Shown: positions 33,873 through 43,172, counted from the stretch's first letter. The stretch: 64,000 nucleotides of DNA from Micromonospora sp. C28SCA-DRY-2 (GCF_030519475.1 NZ_JAUMKD010000001.1:186001-250000), one strand, 5' to 3'. Notes: generated by a model from the sequence alone, not told the origin. Numbers and translations: made by a program.

Positions 33873-34553
33873 TCAGCACGGCACCTTCGCGAGGACGACG
33901 TGATCCTCGCGGACGTCGCCGACCATGGCGAATCCGGCCCGGTCGACCTCGCGGCAGAAGCGGAGGTCGTCGGAAAGATCAACACGTTCGGACGCGGGTA
34001 GCCGGGCATAGCCACGAGCATGTTCGGCGGCGCCGTCCATGATGCCGGCGACCAGGTCTGCCGGTCGCGGCGCTGACCCGTCGAGGAGGCCGCTCAGGTA
34101 CCTCGCACAGGCCCAGTCCTCGGCGGTCGTTCCGGTGCAGATGAGTGTGTACGGAGTATCGGCGTGGTTGCCCGCGATCCAGCGGGCGGTGGCACCGACA
34201 TTCCTCGCTGACACCGCGAGCAGCGCCGTCGGGTCCGGACACCGGGCGAGCCCGAGTGTGCCGTTCGATGTCGCCTGGATCAGACGCCGGCCGTCGAGCC
34301 GCGCCGCCGACATCTCGAACGGCGAGTTCCCGAAGTCGAAATCCACGGGCTTGAGGCCGTTGGTCTCCCCGACCAGAAGGCGGTCGGGGAGTCGCCGCCG
34401 GAGAGCCCGGCCGACCTCGACCGACGGCGCGCAGGCTATCTCTGTCACGCCACGCTCGAAGGCAACCGCAGCCGTGGTGAAGGCCCGAATCACATCGATC
34501 ACGACGACGACCCGGCCGGTCGGAACTTCGGCATCCATACCTATGATCGACAC
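33873..34553 (-). CDS. ComB-family 2-phosphosulfolactate phosphatase-like protein
   Basis: Protein of 226 aa from GTG at 34553 (an ATG five codons later is possible). It has the ComB signatures VVVIDVIRAFTTAAVAFERG, GETNGLKPVDFDFGNSP and LIQATSNGTLGL. In methanogens ComB removes phosphate from 2-phosphosulfolactate in coenzyme M synthesis; actinobacterial homologues exist without that pathway and their substrate is unclear. It has no partner gene here: its neighbours are the AfsR gene end and the ABC exporter. Cytoplasmic. Confidence 0.85.
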   Translation of the reverse strand: MSIIGMDAEVPTGRVVVVIDVIRAFTTAAVAFERGVTEIACAPSVEVGRALRRRLPDRLLVGETNGLKPVDFDFGNSPFEMSAARLDGRRLIQATSNGTLGLARCPDPTALLAVSARNVGATARWIAGNHADTPYTLICTGTTAEDWACARYLSGLLDGSAPRPADLVAGIMDGAAEHARGYARLPASERVDLSDDLRFCREVDRAGFAMVGDVREDHVVLAKVPC

Positions 34554-34668
34554 GGCACCGGATCATTCTGTGCAGAAGTCCGGCCGGCAAGAAGATTCTC
34601 AAGCGAGATCCGGCGCACTGTCCTCGGCAGAGCCGCGACTGCCCCGGGCCGCGCCGACACCGGGGAAA

Positions 34669-36435
34669 TCATGCCGGTGGACCGCTGGCGACGCCGGGCG
34701 ATGCGGCCACGACAGCGGACCGTCGCTTTCGGTACCAGGCGGCGCCGAACATGACGAGCCCGAGCACGATCATGCCGATCACGGTCGGCCAGCGCAGATC
34801 CTGCCTCAGGTAGGTGGCCAGGAACCACGTGTGGCGCTCGGCACCGGCGGCGACGAAGAACGCGGCGACGACACCCTGGGGGAACAGCGGGACCGCCGCC
34901 AGGGCGAAGCCGACCCATTCGGCGTTCTGCGCGCGGGCGGGCAGGGCGGGCAGTCGCGGCGCTGCGTGGGCCCGGGGCTTGCGGCCGGTACGCATGGCGT
35001 GCAGAAGTTCCGGCGCCCGCGCGGCCAGGCGCCGTGCTGCCAGAAGCCCCAGGCCCCAGTAACACAGCAGGCCCGACACGAGGCCGGCGGGCACCGCGGC
35101 CCAGCCGTACCGCAGGGCGAGCAGTGCGGCCGGTGCCGCGGCCGCCGCGACGAGGGCGAGCGTGACGTAGGTCAGCCCGGTCAGGCCGCCGTTGTCGTCG
35201 CTGAGTCGCAGCGGGTTGGCGCCGCGCTTGTGCGGGTCGATACCCGGGACCAGTCCGTACACCGCCAGCAGGGGCACCAGGCCGGCCGCGGCGCCGAGCA
35301 GCGCGGGCAGCAGGGCGAGCATGAGCGGCCACGGTCCGCCCGCGATGGCGGTGCCGGCCAGCGTGACGACGGCCGCGGCCGGTCCGACGGCTGCCAGCCA
35401 GGCTCGCTGCCGGCCGCGGACGTCGCTGCCCTCCGGGTTGGTGATGGTGAGCCAGAGGGCGGTGCCGTCGGCGCCGTAGAGGTTCGCGGTCATGCCCGCG
35501 GCCATCAGGATGACGATCGGGCCGGCGTAGGGCAGCATGCCGGGCCAGCCGAGCAGGAGCGGTGTCGCGCCGAAACAGACACCGAAGCTGAGCGCGAAGA
35601 CGATCTGGTAGTTGCGGGCCAGGTCCCGGGACCAGGTGCGCAGTTCCCGGGCCACGATGGCGCCCCGGGCGGTGGTCGCGGTGATGGGTCGGCGGGGCCG
35701 GCCCGAGGTCGGTGCGGCGGTGGCCGGCCTGGCCAGCAGAGCGGTCCAGACCGCCAGGAGCAGCAGATCCACCAGGGCCAGGCCGGCCAGGGCGAGGCTG
35801 TCACCGCGGATGGCACGCAGGCCCCAACTCGACGGGAGGTGGGCGACGAACCGGGGGACGCCGTGCTGGTCGAACAGTGCGAGGAAGACCCAGATCTGGC
35901 ACAGCGCAGCCAGGACGGACCCGTTGACGACGCCTGCCGCGACGGCGCCGACGCGCGAGCGCAGGGCCAGGCGCAGCAGTCCCACGGCGACCTTCGACAG
36001 CAGGACGAACAGGGCGAGCTGCAGGATGATCGCCGGCACCGCCGTCAGCGCACCGGCCAGGTCCTGTCGGATCCCGGACACGAGCAGGCCGAGCAGCGCC
36101 GTCAGGCTCACCAGCGGCGCCAGACCGACGAACGCCGCCGCCAACAGACCTGTCGCCTGGCGGTGGGGTTTCAGGCCGAGCAGCGCGAAGTGCTCGGGCG
36201 TGAGGGTTTCGTCGCCGCCGCCCATCGCCACGGGTCCCAGTGCCCAGCCCAGCATCCACAACGCGTAGACGGCGGCCAGCAGCTCGAGATCTCCGGTGGC
36301 GGCCAGGTAGAGCGTGCCGCCGGCGAGCAGCAGTCCGAGGGTCAGGCCGGTGAGGGTCATCGGTTGCTGCCGGCCGCGCAGTGAGTGCCGCAGGAGCGTC
36401 GCCTTCATCCGGGCCAGGGTCAGCGCGACAGCCAC
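34669..36435 (-). CDS. ABC transporter permease (ABC-2 type), large
   Basis: Protein of 588 aa from GTG at 36435, with GGAG upstream and a 16-bp overlap with the ATPase gene. It has about 12-14 membrane segments, for example LTGLTLGLLLAGGTLYLAA, LVSLTALLGLLVSG, YAGPIVILMAAGMTANLYG and VIGMIVLGLVMFGAAW, with a basic cytoplasmic tail (AWYRKRRS). It should be the channel for an exporter of lipids, peptides or drugs together with the next protein. The substrate is unknown. Confidence 0.85.
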   Translation of the reverse strand: MAVALTLARMKATLLRHSLRGRQQPMTLTGLTLGLLLAGGTLYLAATGDLELLAAVYALWMLGWALGPVAMGGGDETLTPEHFALLGLKPHRQATGLLAAAFVGLAPLVSLTALLGLLVSGIRQDLAGALTAVPAIILQLALFVLLSKVAVGLLRLALRSRVGAVAAGVVNGSVLAALCQIWVFLALFDQHGVPRFVAHLPSSWGLRAIRGDSLALAGLALVDLLLLAVWTALLARPATAAPTSGRPRRPITATTARGAIVARELRTWSRDLARNYQIVFALSFGVCFGATPLLLGWPGMLPYAGPIVILMAAGMTANLYGADGTALWLTITNPEGSDVRGRQRAWLAAVGPAAAVVTLAGTAIAGGPWPLMLALLPALLGAAAGLVPLLAVYGLVPGIDPHKRGANPLRLSDDNGGLTGLTYVTLALVAAAAAPAALLALRYGWAAVPAGLVSGLLCYWGLGLLAARRLAARAPELLHAMRTGRKPRAHAAPRLPALPARAQNAEWVGFALAAVPLFPQGVVAAFFVAAGAERHTWFLATYLRQDLRWPTVIGMIVLGLVMFGAAWYRKRRSAVVAASPGVASGPPA

Positions 36436-37190
36436 GACAGCTCCTTCCCGGTGGTTCGGTTCGCGCCCACGAGGTCGACGAACACGTCCTCGAGGCTGCG
36501 CCCGCCACGGACCTGTGCCAGCGTTCCCGCTGCTGCCACGTGTCCGCGGTCGATGACGGCCACGTGGTCGCACAGCTGCTCGACCAGCGCCATGACGTGG
36601 CTGGACAGCACGATCGTGCCGCCGCCGGCGACGAATCCGCGCAGGATCGTCTTGATGGTCGCCGCGGAAACCGGGTCCACCGCTTCGAACGGCTCGTCCA
36701 GGACAAGGAGCCGGGGAGCGTGCAGCAGTGCCGCGGCCAGGCCGATCTTCTTGCGCATACCGGTGGAATACTCGATCACCAGGGTCCGCTCGGCTCGGTC
36801 GAGCTCCAGGACGCTCAGCAGTTGCCCGGCCCGCTCGTCGGCGACGTCCTTGGGCAGGCCGCGCAGCAGACCCAGATAGGTGAGCAGCTCCCGGCCGGTG
36901 AGGCGCTCCGGCAGGGCCAACCCGTCCGGCAGGACTCCCACCAGGGCCTTGGCGCGGGCGGGCTTCGCCCACACGTCCACGCCGAACAGGTGGGCACTGC
37001 CGCTGTCGGGCCGCAGCAGCCCGACGGCCATCGACAGCGTGGTGGTCTTGCCGGCGCCGTTCTGCCCGACCAGCCCCAGGAACGCGCCCGCGGGCACGGT
37101 CAGGTTCACGCCCGCCACCGCGGGCGTTCTCCCGAACGTCTTGGTCAGCCGGTCCAGCCGCAGAGCGGGTTCGGTGTCTGTGGTGCGCAC
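36420..37190 (-). CDS. ABC transporter ATP-binding protein
   Basis: Protein of 256 aa with GTG start. Walker A GLVGQNGAGKTTTLSM, signature EYSTGMRKKIGLA, Walker B RLLVLDEPFEAVDP and H-loop VLSSHVM are complete; the C-terminus carries the short LEDVFVDLVG seen in ABC-2 exporters. It should energise the permease encoded by the overlapping gene downstream. It is divergent from a LysR gene, 121 bp apart. Confidence 0.92.
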   Translation of the reverse strand: MRTTDTEPALRLDRLTKTFGRTPAVAGVNLTVPAGAFLGLVGQNGAGKTTTLSMAVGLLRPDSGSAHLFGVDVWAKPARAKALVGVLPDGLALPERLTGRELLTYLGLLRGLPKDVADERAGQLLSVLELDRAERTLVIEYSTGMRKKIGLAAALLHAPRLLVLDEPFEAVDPVSAATIKTILRGFVAGGGTIVLSSHVMALVEQLCDHVAVIDRGHVAAAGTLAQVRGGRSLEDVFVDLVGANRTTGKELSWLSR

Positions 37191-37311
37191 GTGTGCCGCC
37201 TTCTTCCGGTGCTCGCCTGGTCAGCGGCAGCTTTCCGCGCAGCGCGCCCGAAGATCAACGACGGCCTGGATAACATGGCATTAGCTCACACTTATTGATC
37301 GAAGGGACCTG

Positions 37312-38220
37312 ATGGAACTGCGTGACATCGAGATCTTCCTGACGCTCGCCGAGGAGCTGCACTTCGGCCGCGCGGCGCAGAAGCTGCATGTCACGCAGGC
37401 ACGGGTCAGCCAGTCGATCAAGAAGCAGGAACGGCGCGTCGGCGCCCCGCTGTTCGAGCGCACCAGCCGCGTGGTGCGACTGACCCCGGTCGGCCAACGT
37501 CTGCGCGAGGACCTTCGGCAGGCGTACGACCTCATCCAGAGCGGCCTGGCCGGCGCCGCCGCCGAAGCCCAGGGTGTCCACGGCACGCTGCGCATCGGCG
37601 TGATGGGCGCGCTGGGCAACGAACTGAGACCGCTGATCGAGAAGTTCACCGCCGACCACCCGGCCTGCACCGTCGAGACCGTCGAGTTCCACTTCAGCGA
37701 CCCGTTCTCGGCCCTGCGCGCCGAGCACGTCGACATGCAGCTGATGTGGCTGCCCGTCCACGAGGACGACCTCACCACCGGACCCGTCGTCCTCACCGAG
37801 GGGCGCGTACTGGCCGTGCCGGAGACCTCCGACCTGGCCGTACGCCAGGCGGTGTCGGTGGAGGACCTGGCCGGGCGCACGGTGCTCGACCCCGGAACCG
37901 ACGCACCGGACTACTGGGTCGAGGCCATGCTGCCCGCCGTCACCCCGAGCGGCCAGCCCATCCCCCGCGGCCCCCGCACGCGCACCTTCCACGAGGTCCT
38001 CGCCCTCGTCGCCGCCGGGCAGCTCGTCAGCCCACTCAACGCACACGTCACCCGGTACTACACCTACCCCGGCGTCGTATACCTGCCCATCCACGACGCC
38101 CCGCCCACCGAATGGGCCCTCGTCTGGCGCACCGACCGGCAGACGCCGCTCGTCCACTCCTTCGCCAAGCTGGGACAGCACCGCGGGCCACAGCCGATCG
38201 AGCCGGCCGGCCAGGACTAG
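37312..38220 (+). CDS. LysR family transcriptional regulator
   Basis: Protein of 302 aa with GAAGGGA before the ATG. The N-terminal HTH (MELRDIEIFLTLAEELHFGR, KLHVTQARVSQSIKKQERRV) and linker helix precede a PBP-like effector domain (LRIGVMGALGNELRPLIEKF, RTFHEVLALVAAGQLVSPLN). It is divergent from the ABC exporter. In the spacer an AT-rich patch, ATTAGCTCACACTTAT, may include its binding site. Effector unknown. Confidence 0.9.
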   Translation: MELRDIEIFLTLAEELHFGRAAQKLHVTQARVSQSIKKQERRVGAPLFERTSRVVRLTPVGQRLREDLRQAYDLIQSGLAGAAAEAQGVHGTLRIGVMGALGNELRPLIEKFTADHPACTVETVEFHFSDPFSALRAEHVDMQLMWLPVHEDDLTTGPVVLTEGRVLAVPETSDLAVRQAVSVEDLAGRTVLDPGTDAPDYWVEAMLPAVTPSGQPIPRGPRTRTFHEVLALVAAGQLVSPLNAHVTRYYTYPGVVYLPIHDAPPTEWALVWRTDRQTPLVHSFAKLGQHRGPQPIEPAGQD

Positions 38221-38297
38221 TCCGGCGCACCCCGGCGTCGGAGCCCGGCCCGGGCGCGGCGAGCTGCTCGACGACGGCCCGCGAGAGAAGCAGGCGC

Positions 38298-38873
38298 TCA
38301 GGCGCGCGGGCCGGCGCCGTGCAGCAGAGTGTCGATGATGCGGGCGGCGAGGGCGTCCGGGTCGGCCCCGTCCGGGTTGCCGTGCAGGGATTCTCCGAGC
38401 AGCGCGTAGTAGACCCGGCGCACCCAGTCGAGGTCGGCTGCCTCGTCGATGAGCTTGTCGGCCTGGGCTCGCCTCAGCACGGCGGTGCAGCGGCGGGCGA
38501 TGTCCTGGTGGAGGAGAGCGGCCTCGCTGTCCGGGTCGGCCGGCAGCCCCAGGGCGAACGCCCAGGCGCTCTTGACCTGGAGCACGTTGGCGGTGATCCG
38601 GTGCATCGCCACCAGCGGCGGTGCGGTGTCCGGCCTGCCGTCCTCCACCGCCTGGGCGAGCTGGCGGGCCGCGGAGGAGGCGAGCGCGTCGATCAGCGCC
38701 TGCCGGTTGGCGAAGCGCCGGTGAATCGTCGTCCGGGCCACTCCCGCGGCCGCGGCGATCTGCTCCATCGAGGCGCCGGGCTCTTCGGCGAGCACCTGCT
38801 CGGCCGCCTCCAGGATCGCGCGCACGCTGCGCTCCGCGTCCGCCCGCAACGATCGTGCCGTCGTTCCACCCAT
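38298..38873 (-). CDS. TetR/AcrR family transcriptional regulator
   Basis: Protein of 191 aa. The ATG at 38873 (MGGTTARS) has GGGAGG six bases upstream, unlike the longer in-frame starts. The HTH reads ILEAAEQVLAEEPGASMEQI, then GVARTTIHRRFANRQALIDA. The ligand domain is helical with DWVRRVYYALLGESLHG. It is divergent from an SDR-EamA operon, and a 20-bp palindrome at 38937 lies between them, so it most likely represses that operon. The inducer is unknown. Confidence 0.9.
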   Translation of the reverse strand: MGGTTARSLRADAERSVRAILEAAEQVLAEEPGASMEQIAAAAGVARTTIHRRFANRQALIDALASSAARQLAQAVEDGRPDTAPPLVAMHRITANVLQVKSAWAFALGLPADPDSEAALLHQDIARRCTAVLRRAQADKLIDEAADLDWVRRVYYALLGESLHGNPDGADPDALAARIIDTLLHGAGPRA

Positions 38874-38936
38874 CACGCCTCCCGTATGCCACTTGGCTAG
38901 GAACACAATACAACCCTGATGCGGCGTCGGCATTAC

Positions 38937-38956
38937 CTGCAACATGGCTGTTGCAG
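38937..38956. promoter_or_regulatory. TetR operator palindrome
   Basis: CTGCAACA-TGGC-TGTTGCAG has perfect 8-bp arms around a 4-nt centre. It lies between the divergent TetR and SDR genes. A TACGCT box follows about 16 bp to the right, so binding would block the SDR promoter. Confidence 0.75.
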
Positions 38957-39011
38957 TTCATCGGATTCCTGCTACGCTCCTCTCGCACTTGTCGCAGCTG
39001 AGGAGGAACTC

Positions 39012-39830
39012 ATGAACCGCACTGCCCTTGTCACCGGAGCCTCGTCCGGGCTCGGCGCGGAGTTCGCCGCGCAACTCGCCGCCCTCGGGCACGACGTGAT
39101 CCTGGTGGCGCGCTCCGGCGACCGGCTTGCCACCCTCGCCGAGCGCCTGGTCGCCGAGCACGGCGTCCGCGCCCACGTGCTGGTCCAGGACCTCGCCGAG
39201 CCGGACGCCGCCCGCCGCGTCGCCGACCAGCTGGCCACCCGCGGTCTGAGCGTCGACCTGCTGGTCAACAACGCCGGCTTCGGTACCTGCGGCCGCTTCG
39301 AGGAGATATCCGGAGCCCGCGACCACGACCAGCTGATGGTCAATGTCGTCGCGCTCGTCGACCTCACCCACGAGCTGGTGCCCGGCATGCTGGCGCGCGG
39401 CGGCGGCGCGGTCGTCAACGTCGCGTCCAACGCCGCCTTCCAGCCTTCCCCGTACTTCGCCGTCTACGGCGCGGCCAAGGCCTTCGTGCTGAACTTCGGC
39501 CTCGCCCTGCGTCAGGAGTACCGCCGGCGCGGCATCCGCGTGCTCACCCTGTGCCCCGGCCCGGTCGAAACCGCCTTCTTCGACACCATCGGCACCCGGC
39601 GGGCGGCCGTCACCGGCTCCATGACCACCCCGGAGCCCGTGGTCCGCGCCGCGCTGCGCGCGCTGGAACGCGATCGCGGCTACGTCGCCCCCGGATTCGG
39701 CAACGCGCTGACCGCACACCTGACACCCCGCCGCCCGCGCACCCTGGTCGCCGCCATCGCCGAACGGGTCACCCGCAAGGTCCTGGCCTCCTCGGCCGCC
39801 ACCTCGACGGTGCCGGAGCACGCCGCATGA
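39012..39830 (+). CDS. short-chain dehydrogenase/reductase (SDR)
   Basis: Protein of 272 aa with AGGAGGA before the ATG. It has TGASSGLGAEFA for cofactor binding, LVNNAGFGTCG, the active-site Ser in NVASNAAF and the YGAAK catalytic pair. It resembles the DltE/SadH-type SDRs that reduce ketones or acyl groups with NADP(H). The gene overlaps the EamA transporter by 4 bp (ATGA). It is controlled by the divergent TetR protein; the substrate is unknown. Confidence 0.9.
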   Translation: MNRTALVTGASSGLGAEFAAQLAALGHDVILVARSGDRLATLAERLVAEHGVRAHVLVQDLAEPDAARRVADQLATRGLSVDLLVNNAGFGTCGRFEEISGARDHDQLMVNVVALVDLTHELVPGMLARGGGAVVNVASNAAFQPSPYFAVYGAAKAFVLNFGLALRQEYRRRGIRVLTLCPGPVETAFFDTIGTRRAAVTGSMTTPEPVVRAALRALERDRGYVAPGFGNALTAHLTPRRPRTLVAAIAERVTRKVLASSAATSTVPEHAA

Positions 39831-40870
39831 GACTCTCGGCCAGCGTCGGCGCGGCCTCGGCGATGCTGCTCGTCGGCACCTCGACAGCGGTCTCCGCCAC
39901 CATCGCCGGCTACCCCGTCTTCACCGGGCAGGCGCTGCGCTATGCGCTCGCCGCGGCGATCCTGCTCGCCGTCGTACGCCACCAGCGCCTGCCCCGCGTC
40001 CGGCTGACCTCACGTGACGTCCTGCTCCTGATCGCGCTGGCCGCCACGGGCCTGGCCGGGTTCAACATCTTCCTCGTCGAAGCCACCCGGCATGCCGGAC
40101 CCGCCATGATCGGCAGCGTGGTCGGAGCCGTCCCCCTCGTGCTCGCCCTCATCGGGCCGTTGATGCAACGCCGACGCCCTGCCCCCCGTACCGTCGGGGC
40201 CGCGCTCGTGGTCGCACTCGGCGCGGCCGTCGCCGCCGGCCTCGGCTCGGGTAGCCTGACCGGCCTCCTGCTGTCCTTGGGCGCACTCGCCGGCGAGGTG
40301 GCCTTCTCCCTGCTCGCCGTCCCGCTGCTGCCGAAGCTCGGCCCGCTGCGGGTAGCCGCCTATCCCGCCGCTCTGTCCGTACCCATGCTGCTGGCCGCGG
40401 GCCTCGTCCTGGACGGTACGGATTCCCTGCGGTTGCCCACACCCGGCCAGGCGGCCGCCTTCGGCTACCTCGGCGCGATCGTCACCGCGGCCGCCTTCTT
40501 CCTCTGGTACGACGCACTGCGCCGCCTCGGCGCCGACCGCGCGGGCCTGTTCGCCGGTCTCGTTCCGGTGGGCGCGCTGCTCACCGCCGTCGCACTCGGC
40601 CTCGGCGAGGCCGGCCCCGCCGACGTCACCGGGGCCCTGCTCGTCGCGGCAGGAGTCGTCGTCGGCGTGCGCCGGCCGAAGCGCGCCAGCGAGGAGCACA
40701 CCATCTCCGAGGGACAACGGGTGAGCCGACCGTCGGTGGGTCACGGCGGCGACCACCACATGCGTGACACGCGACGCGGATACCCGTCAGCAGGGGCCGC
40801 ACCGGTCGTGCCGGCACGCCCGGCGGAGCACACAGCGGTCCGGCAGGCGCTGGCCTCGGCCGGGCACTGA
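39827..40870 (+). CDS. EamA/DMT family transporter
   Basis: Protein of 347 aa starting inside the SDR stop. It has ten hydrophobic segments in two EamA repeats (SAMLLVGTSTAVSATIAGYP to about 140, and LLLSLGALAGEVAFSLLAVP to about 290), typical of drug/metabolite exporters. About 65 residues of a polar, Arg/His/Pro-rich tail follow the last membrane helix (after GVVVGVRRPKRASEE), longer than usual for the family. It probably exports a small metabolite linked to the SDR. Confidence 0.88.
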   Translation: MRLSASVGAASAMLLVGTSTAVSATIAGYPVFTGQALRYALAAAILLAVVRHQRLPRVRLTSRDVLLLIALAATGLAGFNIFLVEATRHAGPAMIGSVVGAVPLVLALIGPLMQRRRPAPRTVGAALVVALGAAVAAGLGSGSLTGLLLSLGALAGEVAFSLLAVPLLPKLGPLRVAAYPAALSVPMLLAAGLVLDGTDSLRLPTPGQAAAFGYLGAIVTAAAFFLWYDALRRLGADRAGLFAGLVPVGALLTAVALGLGEAGPADVTGALLVAAGVVVGVRRPKRASEEHTISEGQRVSRPSVGHGGDHHMRDTRRGYPSAGAAPVVPARPAEHTAVRQALASAGH

Positions 40871-40887
40871 GTCCGCAGGATCGGCGC

Positions 40888-40911
40888 GGGCGGCCCCAGC
40901 CGGGGCCGCCC
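40888..40911. terminator. hairpin terminator
   Basis: A perfect 10-bp stem (GGGCGGCCCC with GGGGCCGCCC) and AGCC loop start 18 nt after the EamA stop, with a short T-containing tail. It separates the operon from the converging phosphotransferase gene. Confidence 0.75.
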
Positions 40912-40979
40912 TTCGTCGTCTGGTCCAGCGGCTACCCGGCGCGACGGGTGGCGGTATCCGCCGACCGCGACGTGCCGGC

Positions 40980-41933
40980 TCAGGCTGGTGGCGGGTCGGC
41001 AACGATGCGCGCCAGGGTGCGTCGGCCCATCCGACTCATGGTGGGGTTGGTCCGCCGGTAGTACCAAACCAGCCCCATCGCCTGCTGGAAGGCCCACGCT
41101 CTGCCGCGTTCCCATTCGAGATCGTCGCAGCCGAGTTGCCGCCGAAGCGCCCGACGGGGCTCGCGTTCCAGCAGGTGCCAGGCACCTACGAGGTCAAGGG
41201 CAGGGTCGGCGGGCCCCAGTCCGCCCACGTCGAGAACCCCGGCCAGCCGGCCGTCGGAGACGAGGACGTTCCCCGGAATGAGATCACCGTGGTTCATCCT
41301 GTCCGGCGCCGCGCCCCGCGGCAGTTCCCTCAACACCGCCCAGATCCGGCGGAGCAGCGGGACGTCCAGCAGCGTCTCGCTGCGCTGGAAGCAGGTTTCC
41401 ATCCACCCGTCGTGCGCTGGTAGTCCGCCACCGCGACCCGGGCCGTCGAAGGTGCGTCCCCGGGTGGGGATGCCTCGCACGCCAGTGATGAACTCGGCCA
41501 GATCGTGCGCGAACGCGACCGAGTCACCCGGGTCCTCGTCGGTGGCTACGACACCGGGTACCCACGTCTGCACCGACCATGGAAGCGGGTAGCTGGCGCC
41601 GGGTTCACCGATGGCGACCGGCTCGGGGGTGGGAAATCGCGTACGACCCATCAGTTCTCGGGCCGCTTCCGCTTCCCGTTCCAGCCAGCCCCGCGCCGCG
41701 TCGACCGCGCGAGGCTGGAGGGGGAACCGGGCCGTGAACCGTTCCCCGATCCGGAAGATGGCATTGACCGTTCCCTCGGAGACGACGCGCCTGATCGGCA
41801 GGCTCCGCCACTCGGGGAACTGCGCGTCCACCAGCTCACGCACGGTGTCGAGGGAGACCGTGAGCTGGTCGTCGTGCATCGGCACATCCGGCGACAGGGG
41901 TGCGCGATCTGTAGGGGCTGGCACGAGGATCAT
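40980..41933 (-). CDS. aminoglycoside phosphotransferase (APH) family kinase
   Basis: Protein of 317 aa from the ATG at 41933; an internal ATG at 41879 is possible. The kinase-like fold has NAIFRIGERFTARFPLQ for the nucleotide lobe, the catalytic loop MNHGDLIPGNVLVSDGRLAG, and DVGGLGPADPALDL as the metal-binding segment. APH family enzymes phosphorylate antibiotics, homoserine or sugars; the target here is unknown. It is the last gene of a minus-strand operon (SDR, MFS exporter, APH), 6 bp from the MFS stop, a layout suggesting drug resistance. Confidence 0.85.
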   Translation of the reverse strand: MILVPAPTDRAPLSPDVPMHDDQLTVSLDTVRELVDAQFPEWRSLPIRRVVSEGTVNAIFRIGERFTARFPLQPRAVDAARGWLEREAEAARELMGRTRFPTPEPVAIGEPGASYPLPWSVQTWVPGVVATDEDPGDSVAFAHDLAEFITGVRGIPTRGRTFDGPGRGGGLPAHDGWMETCFQRSETLLDVPLLRRIWAVLRELPRGAAPDRMNHGDLIPGNVLVSDGRLAGVLDVGGLGPADPALDLVGAWHLLEREPRRALRRQLGCDDLEWERGRAWAFQQAMGLVWYYRRTNPTMSRMGRRTLARIVADPPPA

Positions 41934-41939
41934 CCTTGC

Positions 41940-43139
41940 TCACGTGTTCTGGGCGGCGACTGTGGCTCGACGGTGGCCGGTGGCAGGGCTGGACGCCAGG
42001 TGGCGGGCGAGAGCGATCGCGGCGAGGAGCGCCAGGACCGCGCACACGCCCAGCCATTCGTAGTGGGCGTACGCGCGGGCTCCGAGCCAGGAGCCGAGGC
42101 TGCCGCCGAGGTAGGCACAGGTCATGTAGGCGGTATTGGTTCTGCTGCGCGCTTCGGGCCGCAGGGCGTAGTTCCGTACCTGGTTGGCGACCATGCCGGA
42201 CTGCATTCCGACGTCGAGCAGCAACGTGCCGAGCACCAGTGCCGCGAGGCCCACCGTCCCGCCGAGGCCGGCGAACGCGAGGACCGCGGCCGAGGCGAGA
42301 ACCCCACCTGTGCAGACCAGGTTGACCAGGTCGCTCCCCCGGCGGTCCACCTGCCGCCCGGCGGCGGGTGTGCACAGCATGGTCGCCGCGTTGACCAGCG
42401 CGAGCATCCCGACCGCCGGCGCGCCCAGGCCGTACGTCGGGCCGGTCAGCAGCAGCGCGACGGTGGTCCAGACCGCGGAGAAGCCGGCGAAGATCGTCGC
42501 CTGGTAGACGCAGGATCGGCGCAGGTCGGGTTCGGTGCGCAGCAGACGCAGCGACTCGGCCAGCAGCGCCGGATACCGCTGCCCGGACGGTGGCCGTGTC
42601 GTCGGCAGCACCCGGGCCATGACCACCGCGATGAGCAGCACGCAGGCCGCGGCCGCCAGGTAGGGCGCCCGCCATCCGAACCAGTCGCCGAGAGTGCCGG
42701 CAGCCGTGCGGGACAGCAGCATGCCGCCGATCGAGCCGCTCAGCAGGGTGCCGCTGACCACGCCGCGCCGGTCGTCGGCAACGAGGCCGGCTGCCATGGG
42801 GCCGATGATCGGCGCGACGACGGTCGTGATCCCGACGAGGACGCTCGCCCCGGCGAGCGGCGGCAGCGTGGGTGCGACGCTCGCGGCGAGCAGACCCAAC
42901 CCGGTGAGGCCGAGCAGGGTGACGATCAGCGGTCGATGCGGGAGCCGGTCGCCGAGCGGCACGAGCAGGAAGATCCCGGCGGCGTAGCCGAACTGCACAG
43001 CGGTCACCACCAGGGCGGCCGAATCGGCGTCGAGGTGCAGTCCGGCGGCGACCAGCGGGCTGATCGTCTGGGGGAAGTAGATGTTGCCGACGGCGACCCC
43101 GCAGGTGAGCGTCAGCAGGAGCAGCAGCCGGCGGCTCAT
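41940..43139 (-). CDS. MFS transporter (drug efflux type)
   Basis: Protein of 399 aa with 12 predicted membrane helices. Motif A reads GIFLLVPLGDRLPHRPLIV. The opening LLLLTLTCGVAVGNIYFPQT and IGGMLLSRTAAGTLGDWFGW match the NarK/YfiS-like or sugar/drug efflux branch. It lies between the SDR (33 bp upstream) and APH genes. It probably exports a small toxic compound. Confidence 0.9.
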   Translation of the reverse strand: MSRRLLLLLTLTCGVAVGNIYFPQTISPLVAAGLHLDADSAALVVTAVQFGYAAGIFLLVPLGDRLPHRPLIVTLLGLTGLGLLAASVAPTLPPLAGASVLVGITTVVAPIIGPMAAGLVADDRRGVVSGTLLSGSIGGMLLSRTAAGTLGDWFGWRAPYLAAAACVLLIAVVMARVLPTTRPPSGQRYPALLAESLRLLRTEPDLRRSCVYQATIFAGFSAVWTTVALLLTGPTYGLGAPAVGMLALVNAATMLCTPAAGRQVDRRGSDLVNLVCTGGVLASAAVLAFAGLGGTVGLAALVLGTLLLDVGMQSGMVANQVRNYALRPEARSRTNTAYMTCAYLGGSLGSWLGARAYAHYEWLGVCAVLALLAAIALARHLASSPATGHRRATVAAQNT

Positions 43140-43172
43140 CGCGGAGCCGCCTGTCCGGGAGCGTCGATCACG

